34,288 nucleotides of DNA, taken from contig RFHM01000249.1 of NCBI GenBank assembly GCA_003696865.1, positions 1 to 34,288 on the forward strand, given 5' to 3'. The position numbers were made by a program, and so were the translations under genes. Under the pieces are notes generated by a model that worked only from the letters and a program-made list of their open reading frames with translations, was not told the origin of the DNA and made no database searches. This document shows, one piece after another, positions 8,408-16,969 of the stretch. Origin of the DNA: Acidobacteriota bacterium. GTDB taxonomy: Bacteria > Acidobacteriota > Blastocatellia > HR10 > J050. Positions within the stretch are counted from its first letter, which is position 1. Each line of letters starts with the position of its first letter.

Positions 8408-8436
8408 TTGACATTGACGACGAATTGGGAAACAAT
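8408..8436 (+). promoter_or_regulatory. Putative sigma70 promoter for the receptor/hyu operon
   Basis: A perfect -35 TTGACA (8408-8413) is followed, after 17 bp, by AACAAT (8431-8436), which matches four of six consensus -10 bases. The -10 lies inside the first AACA-N4-TGTT palindrome, as expected for a repressed promoter. It is the best plus-strand match seen in this spacer. Confidence 0.45.
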
Positions 8437-8464
8437 ACTGTTTGGATTTTAAAACAATTGTGTT
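8431..8464. promoter_or_regulatory. Tandem operator: two AACA-N4-TGTT palindromes 22 bp apart
   Basis: Site 1 is AACAATACTGTT (8431-8442) and site 2 is AACAATTGTGTT (8453-8464). Both are inverted repeats of AACA and TGTT with a 4-bp centre, in an AT-rich patch. Start-to-start spacing is 22 bp, about two helical turns, so two dimers would bind the same DNA face. Site 1 covers the putative -10. The adjacent GntR regulator is the natural candidate to bind; this is inference from position. Confidence 0.55.
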
Positions 8465-8681
8465 GATTATGCGAGGTCAGTGGAGGCGAAACGACGGTCG
8501 ACGTGAAGTGCTGCATAGACAACATTTTGCAAGAGCGGAGGCCGTTTGTCTAGAGAGACGAAGCTGGTCCGAGGGAGCTGTTGAACCGGGCCGGCTCGCG
8601 CATCGGTGGATTCGCCTCGTTCCCCGGAGATGGAATTGACCTCGCTCGGTCAGCGCGAATCACTTGGAGGGAGGTGGTGAT

Positions 8682-11600
8682 ATGTACGCGAAGTCGGTTG
8701 AGAACCATGGGATCTCAGTGCCTTGGCTCATTGGTTTAGGGGTGATTGTGATCAATCTCTTCAATCTCATCCACGCCGTTGCCCAGAGCACGACGGCCAA
8801 TATTGAGGGGTATGTGACGGACCCTCAAGGTGCCGTCATTGTCGGCGCGCGCGTGACGGCGAGAAATGTGGCGACCAATCTGGAGCGGTCCACGGTGACC
8901 AATGCCAACGGGTTGTATTCGCTGCGATTACTTCCTATCGGGACCTACGAACTCACGGTGGAGGCCGAGGGATTCCAGACGGAGGTCTTGAAGGGCATCA
9001 CATTGGAAATCGACCAGACGGCGCGCATCGACATCGAGCTACCGGTGGGGACGACGACCGAGACGATCACGGTGACGGCAGCTCCGCCCATCACGGAAAC
9101 GGCTAATGCGACGATTGGAGAAGTGATCGAGAACCGGCGGATCACAGAACTCCCCTTGAACGGGCGGAATTTCCAACAATTAGCGTTGTTGACGGCGGGG
9201 ACGACGGCGGCCCAGGAAGGAGGGACGCAAGGATTCTTTGGCACGGCTGGTGGGGGTATTGGGTTCGTCATTCACGGAGGACGCGATGATCAGAATAATT
9301 TTCTCGTCGATGGGATCAACGTGATGGATCATTATTTCAACTCCATCACGCTCACCCCCTCCATCGACGCCATTCAGGAATTCAAGGTATTGCAGAATTC
9401 CTATTCAGCGGAAGCGGGCATGTTCGGTTCGGGTCAGATCAATATTTCCACCAAGTCGGGAACCAATGAGTTCCACGGCACGGTCTTCGAATTCTTGCGG
9501 AACGATAAGCTGGACGCCAAGAACTTCTTCGATCTTCCCGATCGGCCGATTCCTCCATTTCGCCAGAATCAGTTCGGTTTCAGTTTAGGCGGACCGGTGG
9601 TGAAGGATCGAACGTTTTTCTTCACCGCCTACGAAGGGCTTCGCATTCGACAGGATCAGACGCGCCTCTCGGCGCTCCCCACGATATATCAGCGTCAGGG
9701 GCTCTTCTTGGAACCGATCATCGATCCGGAGACGGGAGAACTCTTCCCGACGGTCGAGGTTGATGGGCAGACTTTCTATCGCATTCCGCCCGAACGGTTC
9801 GGCGTGGTGGCTCGGACGATCATCGAGCGATTCTTCCCCGTGCCCAACCTCCGGCCGACGGAGCCGGGCCTCAATCATGTCAGCGTAGATACGCGCAAGG
9901 AGGATCGCGATCAGATCGTCGTCCGGATCGATCACCGATTCAGCGAAGCTCATCAGTTTTTCGGCCGCTACATCTGGGCGCGGAGCGATCAACTCTTCCC
10001 CTTCGGGGACAATATTCTCACCTTCGATCCGCCGCCACCGCCGGGGTTTGGGACGCCGGTGGAAGATGACAGTCAGAACCTGGCCCTGGGCTGGACCTGG
10101 GTGGTCAGTTCCACGAAGGTGAACGAGTTGCGCCTCGGCTGGAATTTTTATGATGGGAAGCGGACGGCCGAAAATAAGGATGTGAATTTCGCCCGGCTGG
10201 TTGGGGTGGATATGGACATCGCCGAGCGAGATCGGGGATTCCCCGCTTTCACGTTGGCGGGAATTTCTCAATTTGGCGATTCCGACGTGTTTAATCCGTT
10301 ATTCCGGAAGAACAACATCTATCAGATCAGCGACAATTTCTCCTGGACGGTCGGTCGCCATAGTTTGAAATTCGGGGGCGATTTCCGCCACGTCCGGTTC
10401 GATACGTTGAGCAACTTTTTCACCCGAGGATTCGCCCAGTTCCAGGGCGGCGTGTGGGCGACGGGAAACATCTTGACCGGAGGAAACGTGGTCGGGAGCC
10501 CGATTGCCGATTTCTTATTGGATCGACCGTTTGCCAACATTCGCTTGCGAGGCGATACGACGGGGAACTTCCGGACGAATCTCTACGGCATCTACTTCAA
10601 CGATGAATTTCGCGTTTCGCCTCGCTTCACTATCACCTATGGCGTTCGATACGAGGTGTTTCCACCGATTCACGAGATCAACAATCGATTGGCCGTGTTC
10701 GATGATCGTACGGGGAACATCAGCATCGCGGGAGATCGCCTCCCGCCGGAGGTGAATGGCGAACTGGCCGCGCAGTATGATGCGCTCTTAGCGGCGCTCG
10801 GGCTTCCGCCGGTGAACTATGTGACGGCCGATTCTGTGGGGCTCAACGATGCCATCGTCAAGACGGACTTTGGCAATATTGCCCCCCGGATAGGCATCGC
10901 CTATGATCTGACGGGAAGTGGGCGGACGGTCCTTCGTGCGGCCTATGGCATCTTCAACGCTCTGAGGGACTGGTCGGCGCCGAGCGATAGCCGGAACATC
11001 CTCCCGTTCACGGCGCAGACCGTCTTTGTCGACTTCGCGCGGTTTGGCGTCCCCATTCCTCCCATCACTTATGCCGATGCGTACACGCAGATCGGGAATC
11101 AACTCATCGGGGGGATTGGGCCACAAGTCGAGATGCCCATTGGGTACACGCAGCAGTATACAGTGAATCTGCAGCACGCTATCACCGCCAATCTGGGCAT
11201 CGAGATCGCCTATGTCGGAGTGACGGGGGTGAATCTGAATCGGCTGACCACCAGTAATCAAGAGTTCATCGAAACGGGCATTCGTCCCTTCCCCAACTTC
11301 AGCTTCTTCATCCAAGAGGACAGTGGCGTGAATAGCTCATACCACAGCGCCTTCGTGCGCGTCGAGAAGCGAATGAGTCAGGGGCTCGCCTTCACGGCGT
11401 CGTACACCTTTTCCAAGTCCATCGACACGGCGTCCTCGGCCAGAGAGAATGGAGGAGCGCCCACGCGCGAGCAAGACGCCTACAATCGAGCGGCGGAAAA
11501 GGCACTCTCCAATTTCGATGTGCGCCATCGGTTCGTGGCCAGCTTCGTCTACGATCTCCCCTGGGGGCCGGGGCGTCGCTATGGAGGGAATCTCTCCGGG

Positions 11601-12113
11601 GTGATCGGCAAGCTCCTGGAAGGATGGCAGCTTGGTGGGATCGTCACGTTGCGTTCGGGGCAGCCATTCACGCCTCAGTTCCCCGGAGGGACGGTGGCCG
11701 GTTTCCGATTTCCGCGGCCGGACGTGATTCGGAATCCCAATCTACCGTCAGATCAGCGCGATCCCGCTCGATGGTTCGATGCCGGGGCATTCAGGGAACC
11801 CCCACTGGCGGTTGAAGCACAGGCGCTCATTCCGGGTTCCCATCTGCCGGGAAACGCCGGTCGAAATATCCTGGAGGGACCTGGGTTCAAGAACGTCGAT
11901 TTCACGCTGCAGAAGGTGACCAGCCTCGGCGAATCGGTCGATTTGCAGTTCCGTGCTGAGTTCTTTAACATCTTCAATCACCCGAATTTCGATTTGCCGG
12001 ATAGAAACTTCGTGCCCGGTCCGGGCGGCATCAATGCCAATCCCAATTTCGGCGTAGTGACATCGGCGAAAAACTCGCGGCAGATCCAGTTCGGGTTGAA
12101 GCTGATTTTTTAA
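8682..12113 (+). CDS. Oar-like TonB-dependent outer-membrane receptor with carboxypeptidase-regulatory domain
   Basis: The start at 8682 follows GGAGGGAGGTGGTGAT; the in-frame TTG at 8664 is rejected. The 1143-residue protein has a signal peptide (hydrophobic 14-34, likely cleavage AVA-QS after residue 34). A carboxypeptidase-regulatory-like Ig domain follows (about 38-130: GYVTDPQGAVIVGARVTARN, NGLYSLRLLPIGTYELTVEA), then a plug (about 135-260, ELPLNGRNFQQLALLTAG, ISTKSGTNEFHGTVFEFLRN) and a long beta-barrel ending FGLKLIF with the terminal Phe typical of outer-membrane proteins. Such receptors are numerous in Acidobacteriota and Myxococcota and are thought to import or bind complex ligands using TonB. 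No SusD-like partner is next to it. As first gene after the GntR-linked promoter it is probably the uptake component for the hyu pathway substrate. Confidence 0.92.
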   Translation: MYAKSVENHGISVPWLIGLGVIVINLFNLIHAVAQSTTANIEGYVTDPQGAVIVGARVTARNVATNLERSTVTNANGLYSLRLLPIGTYELTVEAEGFQTEVLKGITLEIDQTARIDIELPVGTTTETITVTAAPPITETANATIGEVIENRRITELPLNGRNFQQLALLTAGTTAAQEGGTQGFFGTAGGGIGFVIHGGRDDQNNFLVDGINVMDHYFNSITLTPSIDAIQEFKVLQNSYSAEAGMFGSGQINISTKSGTNEFHGTVFEFLRNDKLDAKNFFDLPDRPIPPFRQNQFGFSLGGPVVKDRTFFFTAYEGLRIRQDQTRLSALPTIYQRQGLFLEPIIDPETGELFPTVEVDGQTFYRIPPERFGVVARTIIERFFPVPNLRPTEPGLNHVSVDTRKEDRDQIVVRIDHRFSEAHQFFGRYIWARSDQLFPFGDNILTFDPPPPPGFGTPVEDDSQNLALGWTWVVSSTKVNELRLGWNFYDGKRTAENKDVNFARLVGVDMDIAERDRGFPAFTLAGISQFGDSDVFNPLFRKNNIYQISDNFSWTVGRHSLKFGGDFRHVRFDTLSNFFTRGFAQFQGGVWATGNILTGGNVVGSPIADFLLDRPFANIRLRGDTTGNFRTNLYGIYFNDEFRVSPRFTITYGVRYEVFPPIHEINNRLAVFDDRTGNISIAGDRLPPEVNGELAAQYDALLAALGLPPVNYVTADSVGLNDAIVKTDFGNIAPRIGIAYDLTGSGRTVLRAAYGIFNALRDWSAPSDSRNILPFTAQTVFVDFARFGVPIPPITYADAYTQIGNQLIGGIGPQVEMPIGYTQQYTVNLQHAITANLGIEIAYVGVTGVNLNRLTTSNQEFIETGIRPFPNFSFFIQEDSGVNSSYHSAFVRVEKRMSQGLAFTASYTFSKSIDTASSARENGGAPTREQDAYNRAAEKALSNFDVRHRFVASFVYDLPWGPGRRYGGNLSGVIGKLLEGWQLGGIVTLRSGQPFTPQFPGGTVAGFRFPRPDVIRNPNLPSDQRDPARWFDAGAFREPPLAVEAQALIPGSHLPGNAGRNILEGPGFKNVDFTLQKVTSLGESVDLQFRAEFFNIFNHPNFDLPDRNFVPGPGGINANPNFGVVTSAKNSRQIQFGLKLIF

Positions 12114-12121
12114 TATTCAGG

Positions 12122-12158
12122 GGGAAGCCGGTCTCCGTGCAGTACGACTTGGCTTCCC
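12122..12158 (+). other. Intercistronic stem-loop between receptor gene and hyuA1
   Basis: GGGAAGCC (12122-12129) and GGCTTCCC (12151-12158) form a perfect 8-bp stem with a 21-nt loop, just downstream of the receptor stop. There is no T-tract. It could be a partial terminator or an mRNA-stabilising structure that sets different levels of receptor and HyuAB. Confidence 0.45.
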
Positions 12159-12196
12159 TTCGATAGAGACATTCAGATGTTGTGGTGGAGGGAGGT

Positions 12197-14257
12197 ATGG
12201 CCTATCGTTTAGGTGTCGATGTGGGTGGAACATTCACCGACGTTCTCTTGTTCAACGAAGAAACGGGCGAACTGTTGCTGGCCAAGACTCCATCCACGCC
12301 CCAGGATCAATCCATCGGTGTGATCGATGGCATTCGGAAGGCGGCGGAATTGGCCGGCATCGATCCCGCCGAGATCCAGCTGATCTTGCACGGGACGACA
12401 GTGGCCACCAATGCCGTCCTGGAGGGGAAGGGGGCGCTGGTGGGGTTGATCACGACCAAGGGGTTCGAGCAGATTCTTCACGTGGCTCGGGGACAGACGC
12501 CGGGCCCGCTGGCCGGTTGGATCATCATGATCAAACCGGAGCCGTTGGCTCCCCTGGAGTTGACGCGAGGCATTTCGGCTCGCATGAGCGCCAGAGGCGA
12601 AGAGATGGTGCCTCTGGATGAGGAGGAGGTTCGGGAAGCGGTCACGGAACTCCATGATGCGGGTATTGAGGCGTTGACCGTCTCTCTCATCAACTCTTTC
12701 GCCAATCCGGCTCACGAACGGCGCGTCAAGGAGATCGTGCAGGAGATGTTCCCCGACCTCCCGGTGACCATTTCCACGGATATTCTGCCGGAATTCCGCG
12801 AATACGAACGAACATTGACCACGGTGATGAACTCCTACGTGCGGCCGAAGATGAGCCTCTATCTGGCGGGCATCAAGGAGAAGCTGGAGGCGGCGCGATT
12901 GCATCCGACGGTGAATATCGTGCGATCCGACGGCGGGGTGATGAGTCTCGAACACGCCGCGGAAAAACCGGTGGCCACGCTGATGTCCGGACCCTCGGGA
13001 GGCGTCGTCGCCGCCAGCTATATCGGCGAGCTGACCGGCTATCGAAATGTCCTCTCATTCGACATGGGCGGCACGTCCACGGATGTGGCCATCAGTTTCG
13101 GGGGATCGCCCAATATCGTCCGCGAGACGCGCATCGGGTACTATCCGGTCAAGGCCTCGACCGTCGACGTTCAGAGCGTGGGGGCGGGTGGTGGATCGAT
13201 CGCTCACGTGCCCATCACCGGCGCCCTTCGCGTGGGTCCGCAGAGCGCAGGAGCCGAGCCGGGACCGGCCTGCTATGGCAAAGGAGGAGAAGAACCCACC
13301 GTCACCGATGCCAATCTCGTGCTCGGTCACTTGCCGCCGAGATTGCTCGGCGGTGAGATGACGCTCGATGTGGAGGCGGCCAAAGCCGCCGTCGAGAAGA
13401 TCGCCCGGGCACTCGACCTGGATCTTTACCAGGCGGCACAGGGCATCATCGATATCGTGAATGAGAATATGTTCGGGGCCATACGTCTCGTCTCCATTCA
13501 ACGAGGGTATGACCCGCGCGACTTCGCTCTGGTGGCTTTTGGGGGTGCGGGGCCGCTCCATGTGAATGCCCTCTCCCAATTAACTGGTTCCTGGCCGGCC
13601 ATCGTGCCCCCAACACCAGGCGTCCTTTCAGCTCTTGGATTCCTCCACTCTGATATCCGCAATGAATTCGCTCAAACCTATATTCGCACCATGGACAAGG
13701 TCGAGCTCCATGAGGTCAAACAGGGGCTCGCCAAACTCGCCGAACAGGCCATCGCCTGGCTCGATGGCGAGGGTATCCCGTCGCCGCGACGGCGCGTTCG
13801 CTACGAAATCGATGTGCGCTATTACCGACAGGGCTACGAGTTCCCCGTGGAAGTGACTCCCGAGCAGTTCGATTCGCCGGCCGGATTCGACAAACTGGTT
13901 GCCGATTTCAAGGAGATTCACGAGCGGAACTATGGCTTCAATCTCGACTCGCTGATCGAAATGGTCAATCTCCGCGCCATTGGAATCGGTGAAGTTCGCA
14001 AGGTCGAGCTGCAGAAGTACGATCTCGATTCGGAGGATGCCTCGCCGGCGGTCATCGAAGAACATCACATCCACTTCAAAGGAGGATTCCTTCCCACGCT
14101 CATTTATCAGAGAGAAAAACTGCGGCCGGGAAACGTGATCAAAGGGCCGGCGGTCATCACCCAGACGGATTCCACCACCGTCATCTTGCCCGGACATTAT
14201 GGGAAGGTGGATCCTTACCTCAACATCCTGATATGGCCTGATGGTCAGGGCCAATGA
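12197..14257 (+). CDS. hyuA: Hydantoinase/oxoprolinase A-type subunit (HyuA family), copy 1
   Basis: The 686-residue protein starts at the ATG behind GGAGGGAGGT. It has the acetate-kinase/ASKHA-type ATPase signatures of HyuA: LGVDVGGTFTD near the N-terminus, LHGTTVATNAVLEGKGA, EFREYERTLTTVMN, MSGPSGGVVAA, SFDMGGTSTDVAI and GAGGGSIA, with VAFGGAGPLH further on. This subunit couples ATP hydrolysis to substrate activation by phosphorylation in N-methylhydantoinase, 5-oxoprolinase, caprolactamase and the acetone/acetophenone carboxylases. Its length is close to hydantoinase A rather than to the 1,200-residue fused oxoprolinases. It ends in an ATGA overlap with a possible upstream start of the B subunit, fitting a heteromeric complex. 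The substrate cannot be deduced. Confidence 0.92.
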   Translation: MAYRLGVDVGGTFTDVLLFNEETGELLLAKTPSTPQDQSIGVIDGIRKAAELAGIDPAEIQLILHGTTVATNAVLEGKGALVGLITTKGFEQILHVARGQTPGPLAGWIIMIKPEPLAPLELTRGISARMSARGEEMVPLDEEEVREAVTELHDAGIEALTVSLINSFANPAHERRVKEIVQEMFPDLPVTISTDILPEFREYERTLTTVMNSYVRPKMSLYLAGIKEKLEAARLHPTVNIVRSDGGVMSLEHAAEKPVATLMSGPSGGVVAASYIGELTGYRNVLSFDMGGTSTDVAISFGGSPNIVRETRIGYYPVKASTVDVQSVGAGGGSIAHVPITGALRVGPQSAGAEPGPACYGKGGEEPTVTDANLVLGHLPPRLLGGEMTLDVEAAKAAVEKIARALDLDLYQAAQGIIDIVNENMFGAIRLVSIQRGYDPRDFALVAFGGAGPLHVNALSQLTGSWPAIVPPTPGVLSALGFLHSDIRNEFAQTYIRTMDKVELHEVKQGLAKLAEQAIAWLDGEGIPSPRRRVRYEIDVRYYRQGYEFPVEVTPEQFDSPAGFDKLVADFKEIHERNYGFNLDSLIEMVNLRAIGIGEVRKVELQKYDLDSEDASPAVIEEHHIHFKGGFLPTLIYQREKLRPGNVIKGPAVITQTDSTTVILPGHYGKVDPYLNILIWPDGQGQ

Positions 14258-14289
14258 CCGTGAGATTCCAGGGAATGAAGGAGGCGATG

Positions 14290-16140
14290 ATGAGCACCCA
14301 ACGAACGAAATTAGATAAGATCACGCTGGACATCATCGAGAATGCCTTACGCAACGCCCGTCACGAGATGGACGCCGTCGTGTTTCGCTCGGCGATGTCA
14401 CCGGTGATTCGGGAACAGCACGACGCCTTCCCGATGATTTGTACGCCGGATGGACGGATGGTCGTCGGGCAGTTCGGGTCCTACATCAGCGGATTCATCA
14501 AAGAGTGGAAACGGGGCATTCATCCGGGGGATATTTTCCTCACCAGCGATCCCTACAAGTGCCAGGCAGCCATCTCCCACATCAACGATTGGTTGGTGCT
14601 CATGCCCATCTTCCGCGATGGCGAGTTGATTGGATGGGCTTCGCAGTTCGGCCACACGCTGGATATTGGCGGACCGGTTCCCGGATCATTGCCCACCGAT
14701 GCCACGACGATTTATGGCGAGGGCGTTCGCATTCCACCGGTGAAGCTGTTCGACCAGGGGAGGCTCAATGAGGACGTCCTCGATCTCATTCTCAACAACT
14801 CGCGAACTCCGGAGATGAATTACTTCGATCTCATGGCCATTGTCGCCGGGTGCCGAACGGCGGCCCGGCGCGTATTGGAACTCTGCGATCGGTTCGGCAA
14901 AGAGACGGTCATGGAGGCTTTCGAAGCTCTCCTGGATCGAACCTATCGGGCGATGAGTCAGCTCATCGTGAAGAATCTACCCGAAGAGCCCGTCTCGTTC
15001 GAGGATTACGTCGACGATGATGGACGGGGTAACGGTCCGTATAAAATGAAGCTCACCATCTGGCGGGAAGGAGATCACGGGTATTTCGACTGGACGGGAA
15101 CCGATCCGCAAGCGCCGGGGCCGATCAATTTCTATCTCAGCGAAGAGATGTTCAAGATGTTCATCGGCGTGTACTTGATCATGGTCTTCGATCCACAGAT
15201 CCTGTTCAACGACGGATTCTATCCCCTCCTGCACATCATCATCCCCGAAGGCTCGCTCCTCAGACCGAAATTCCCCGCCGCGCTGGGATGCCGGACGCAC
15301 GCTCTGGCGCGATTGTTCGATGTCCTGGGTGGCGCGTTGGGGCGGCAGGCACCAGAGCTGACCACGGCGGCCGGTTATGGGACCAGTCCCTATCTGCTCT
15401 ATAATGGCTACGATGAGAATGGCGAGTTCTTCCATTTGATGGAGATCAGTTTCGGCGGCATTCCCGGTCGACCGGTGGATGATGGGCTGGATGCCCATTC
15501 CTGGTGGCCGCTGTTTGAGAATATTCCCACCGAGTATCTGGAGAGTTATTATCCATTGACCATCGAGCAGTATGGATCGATGATCGATTCCGGAGGCGCT
15601 GGCTTCCACCGCGGAGGGAATGGTGTCATTAAGGTTTATCGATTCGAAGCCGATGGCGAGATTGCCATCCACGACGATCGGGAACGCTCTCATCCCTGGG
15701 GCGTGCTGGGAGGACTGCCCGGTGCTCCCTCATCCAAACTCCTCATTCGAAAGAATGGGGAACGCGTCCCGCTTCCGTCGAAAGTCAGTTGCGTCAAGGT
15801 CGAGAAGGGCGATCGCCTCATTTACGTTACCGCCGGCGCTGGCGGTTGGAAAGATCCCCTGGATCGACCGCCGGAGAAGGTCCAAAAGGATGTCATTCGC
15901 AAACTCGTGTCGCTGGAGAAGGCGCGCCGAGACTATGGCGTCGTGCTCGATCCCAAGACGTTGGAGATCGATCATCGAGCCACAGAGTCCTTGCGCGCCA
16001 AGATGCGGCGGGAACGTGGTCCTGTGCCCACGTTCACCTTCGGTCCAACGCCTGAGCCCATCGGCGTCATGGCCGAGTATTATAGTCGAAAGGCGCGAGA
16101 GGAGACGGCGGGCGCGGGCGTGGGAGATCGGCGAGCGTAG
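14290..16140 (+). CDS. hyuB: Hydantoinase/oxoprolinase B-type subunit (HyuB family), copy 1
   Basis: The product is about 616 residues if started at 14290, five bases after AAGGAGG; the ATG at 14287 and an ATG at 14254 overlapping the hyuA stop are alternatives. HyuB motifs are clear: MSPVIREQHDAFPMI, DGRMVVGQFGSYISGF, FLTSDPYKCQAAISHINDW, QFGHTLDIGGPVPGS, GEGVRIPPVKLF, RTPEMNYFDLMAIVAGCRTA and the C-terminal AGAGGWKDPLDRPPEKV. This subunit completes hydrolysis or carboxylation of the activated substrate with HyuA. The C-terminal tail after EYYSRK is Gly/Ala/Glu rich and probably disordered. Paired with hyuA directly upstream, and paralogous to the second hyuB in this window. Confidence 0.92.
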   Translation: MSTQRTKLDKITLDIIENALRNARHEMDAVVFRSAMSPVIREQHDAFPMICTPDGRMVVGQFGSYISGFIKEWKRGIHPGDIFLTSDPYKCQAAISHINDWLVLMPIFRDGELIGWASQFGHTLDIGGPVPGSLPTDATTIYGEGVRIPPVKLFDQGRLNEDVLDLILNNSRTPEMNYFDLMAIVAGCRTAARRVLELCDRFGKETVMEAFEALLDRTYRAMSQLIVKNLPEEPVSFEDYVDDDGRGNGPYKMKLTIWREGDHGYFDWTGTDPQAPGPINFYLSEEMFKMFIGVYLIMVFDPQILFNDGFYPLLHIIIPEGSLLRPKFPAALGCRTHALARLFDVLGGALGRQAPELTTAAGYGTSPYLLYNGYDENGEFFHLMEISFGGIPGRPVDDGLDAHSWWPLFENIPTEYLESYYPLTIEQYGSMIDSGGAGFHRGGNGVIKVYRFEADGEIAIHDDRERSHPWGVLGGLPGAPSSKLLIRKNGERVPLPSKVSCVKVEKGDRLIYVTAGAGGWKDPLDRPPEKVQKDVIRKLVSLEKARRDYGVVLDPKTLEIDHRATESLRAKMRRERGPVPTFTFGPTPEPIGVMAEYYSRKAREETAGAGVGDRRA

Positions 16141-16236
16141 TCTGAAGGTGGCCCGTGATGTTCGGGTACGCTCGACCGAGATGAAAGCCGCCAGACGGCC
16201 CTTTCGACAACACATGATCGTCACAGAGACAGAGCT

Positions 16237-16881
16237 ATGACGGACGAACATACGCGCGAACTCTACAAACAACGGGGATTCTCAGCGCGGGTCGGATTCG
16301 GCGAGCGCCCGGCGCTGCTCATCATCGATTTCATCAATGCCTTCACGGATCTCTCATCGCCGCTGGCCTCCAATCTGGACAAGGAGGTGGAGGCGACGCG
16401 TCAGTTGCTGGTGGTCGCGCGCCGAAAGCGCATTCCCATCTTCTTCACCACGGTGGAATATGATGAGCGATTTCGCGAGGCGGGCGTGTTCATCAAGAAA
16501 GTCCCGTCGCTGGCCGTGCTCAAAGCGGGCTCCCGATTGGTGGAGATCGACGAGCGATTGAAGCCAGAACCGGGAGAGCATATCATCTCCAAGCGCTACG
16601 CCAGCGCCTTTTTTGGTACACCGTTGGCATCCACGCTGACCGCTCTTCGGGTGGACACGTTGTTGATCGCCGGTTGTACGACCAGCGGTTGCGTTCGGGC
16701 CTCCGCCGTGGATTCCTGTCAGTCCGGCTTTCGCACCATCGTGGTGGAAGAAGCCGTCGGTGATCGGGCCCGCGGCCCGCATGAAGCCAATTTATTCGAT
16801 ATCGATGCCAAGTACGGAGACGTCGTCTCCCTGGCGGAAGCGCTGGAGTATCTCAACGGCCTGGAGACCTGGCCGGACTGA
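16237..16881 (+). CDS. Isochorismatase-fold cysteine hydrolase, N-carbamoylsarcosine-amidase-like
   Basis: The 214-residue protein carries the full isochorismatase-like amidase triad: Asp31 (ALLIIDFINAF), Lys119 (SKRYASAFFGT) and Cys152 in GCTTSGCVRASA. The TSGCVR form is typical of N-carbamoylsarcosine amidohydrolase and related amidases rather than of true isochorismatases, which lack the Cys. It would hydrolyse an amide or ureido bond, releasing ammonia (with CO2 if the substrate is a carbamoyl compound). The start lacks a strong Shine-Dalgarno. It lies 96 bp after hyuB1. In creatinine and hydantoin pathways an N-carbamoyl amidase acts right after an ATP-dependent HyuAB enzyme, so the order supports a cyclic-imide/ureide-type route, though other amides are possible. 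Confidence 0.9.
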   Translation: MTDEHTRELYKQRGFSARVGFGERPALLIIDFINAFTDLSSPLASNLDKEVEATRQLLVVARRKRIPIFFTTVEYDERFREAGVFIKKVPSLAVLKAGSRLVEIDERLKPEPGEHIISKRYASAFFGTPLASTLTALRVDTLLIAGCTTSGCVRASAVDSCQSGFRTIVVEEAVGDRARGPHEANLFDIDAKYGDVVSLAEALEYLNGLETWPD

Positions 16882-16969
16882 GGAAGGAACGAGAAGGATA
16901 TATCTGTCATCTCCCGTTTCCATCGCGGACGGGAGAACACGAATCATGAAAGGGAGAGGGAATTCTATT

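Larger units (their letters stand above)
8290..8681. promoter_or_regulatory. Divergent regulatory spacer between gntR and the receptor gene
   Basis: The 392-bp non-coding spacer holds the ribosome-binding site of gntR at its left edge and that of the receptor gene (GGAGGGAGGTGGTGAT) at its right edge. A candidate plus-strand promoter and two palindromes lie at 8408-8464, leaving a leader of about 240 nt before the receptor start. No convincing ORF was seen in the leader. Confidence 0.6.
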
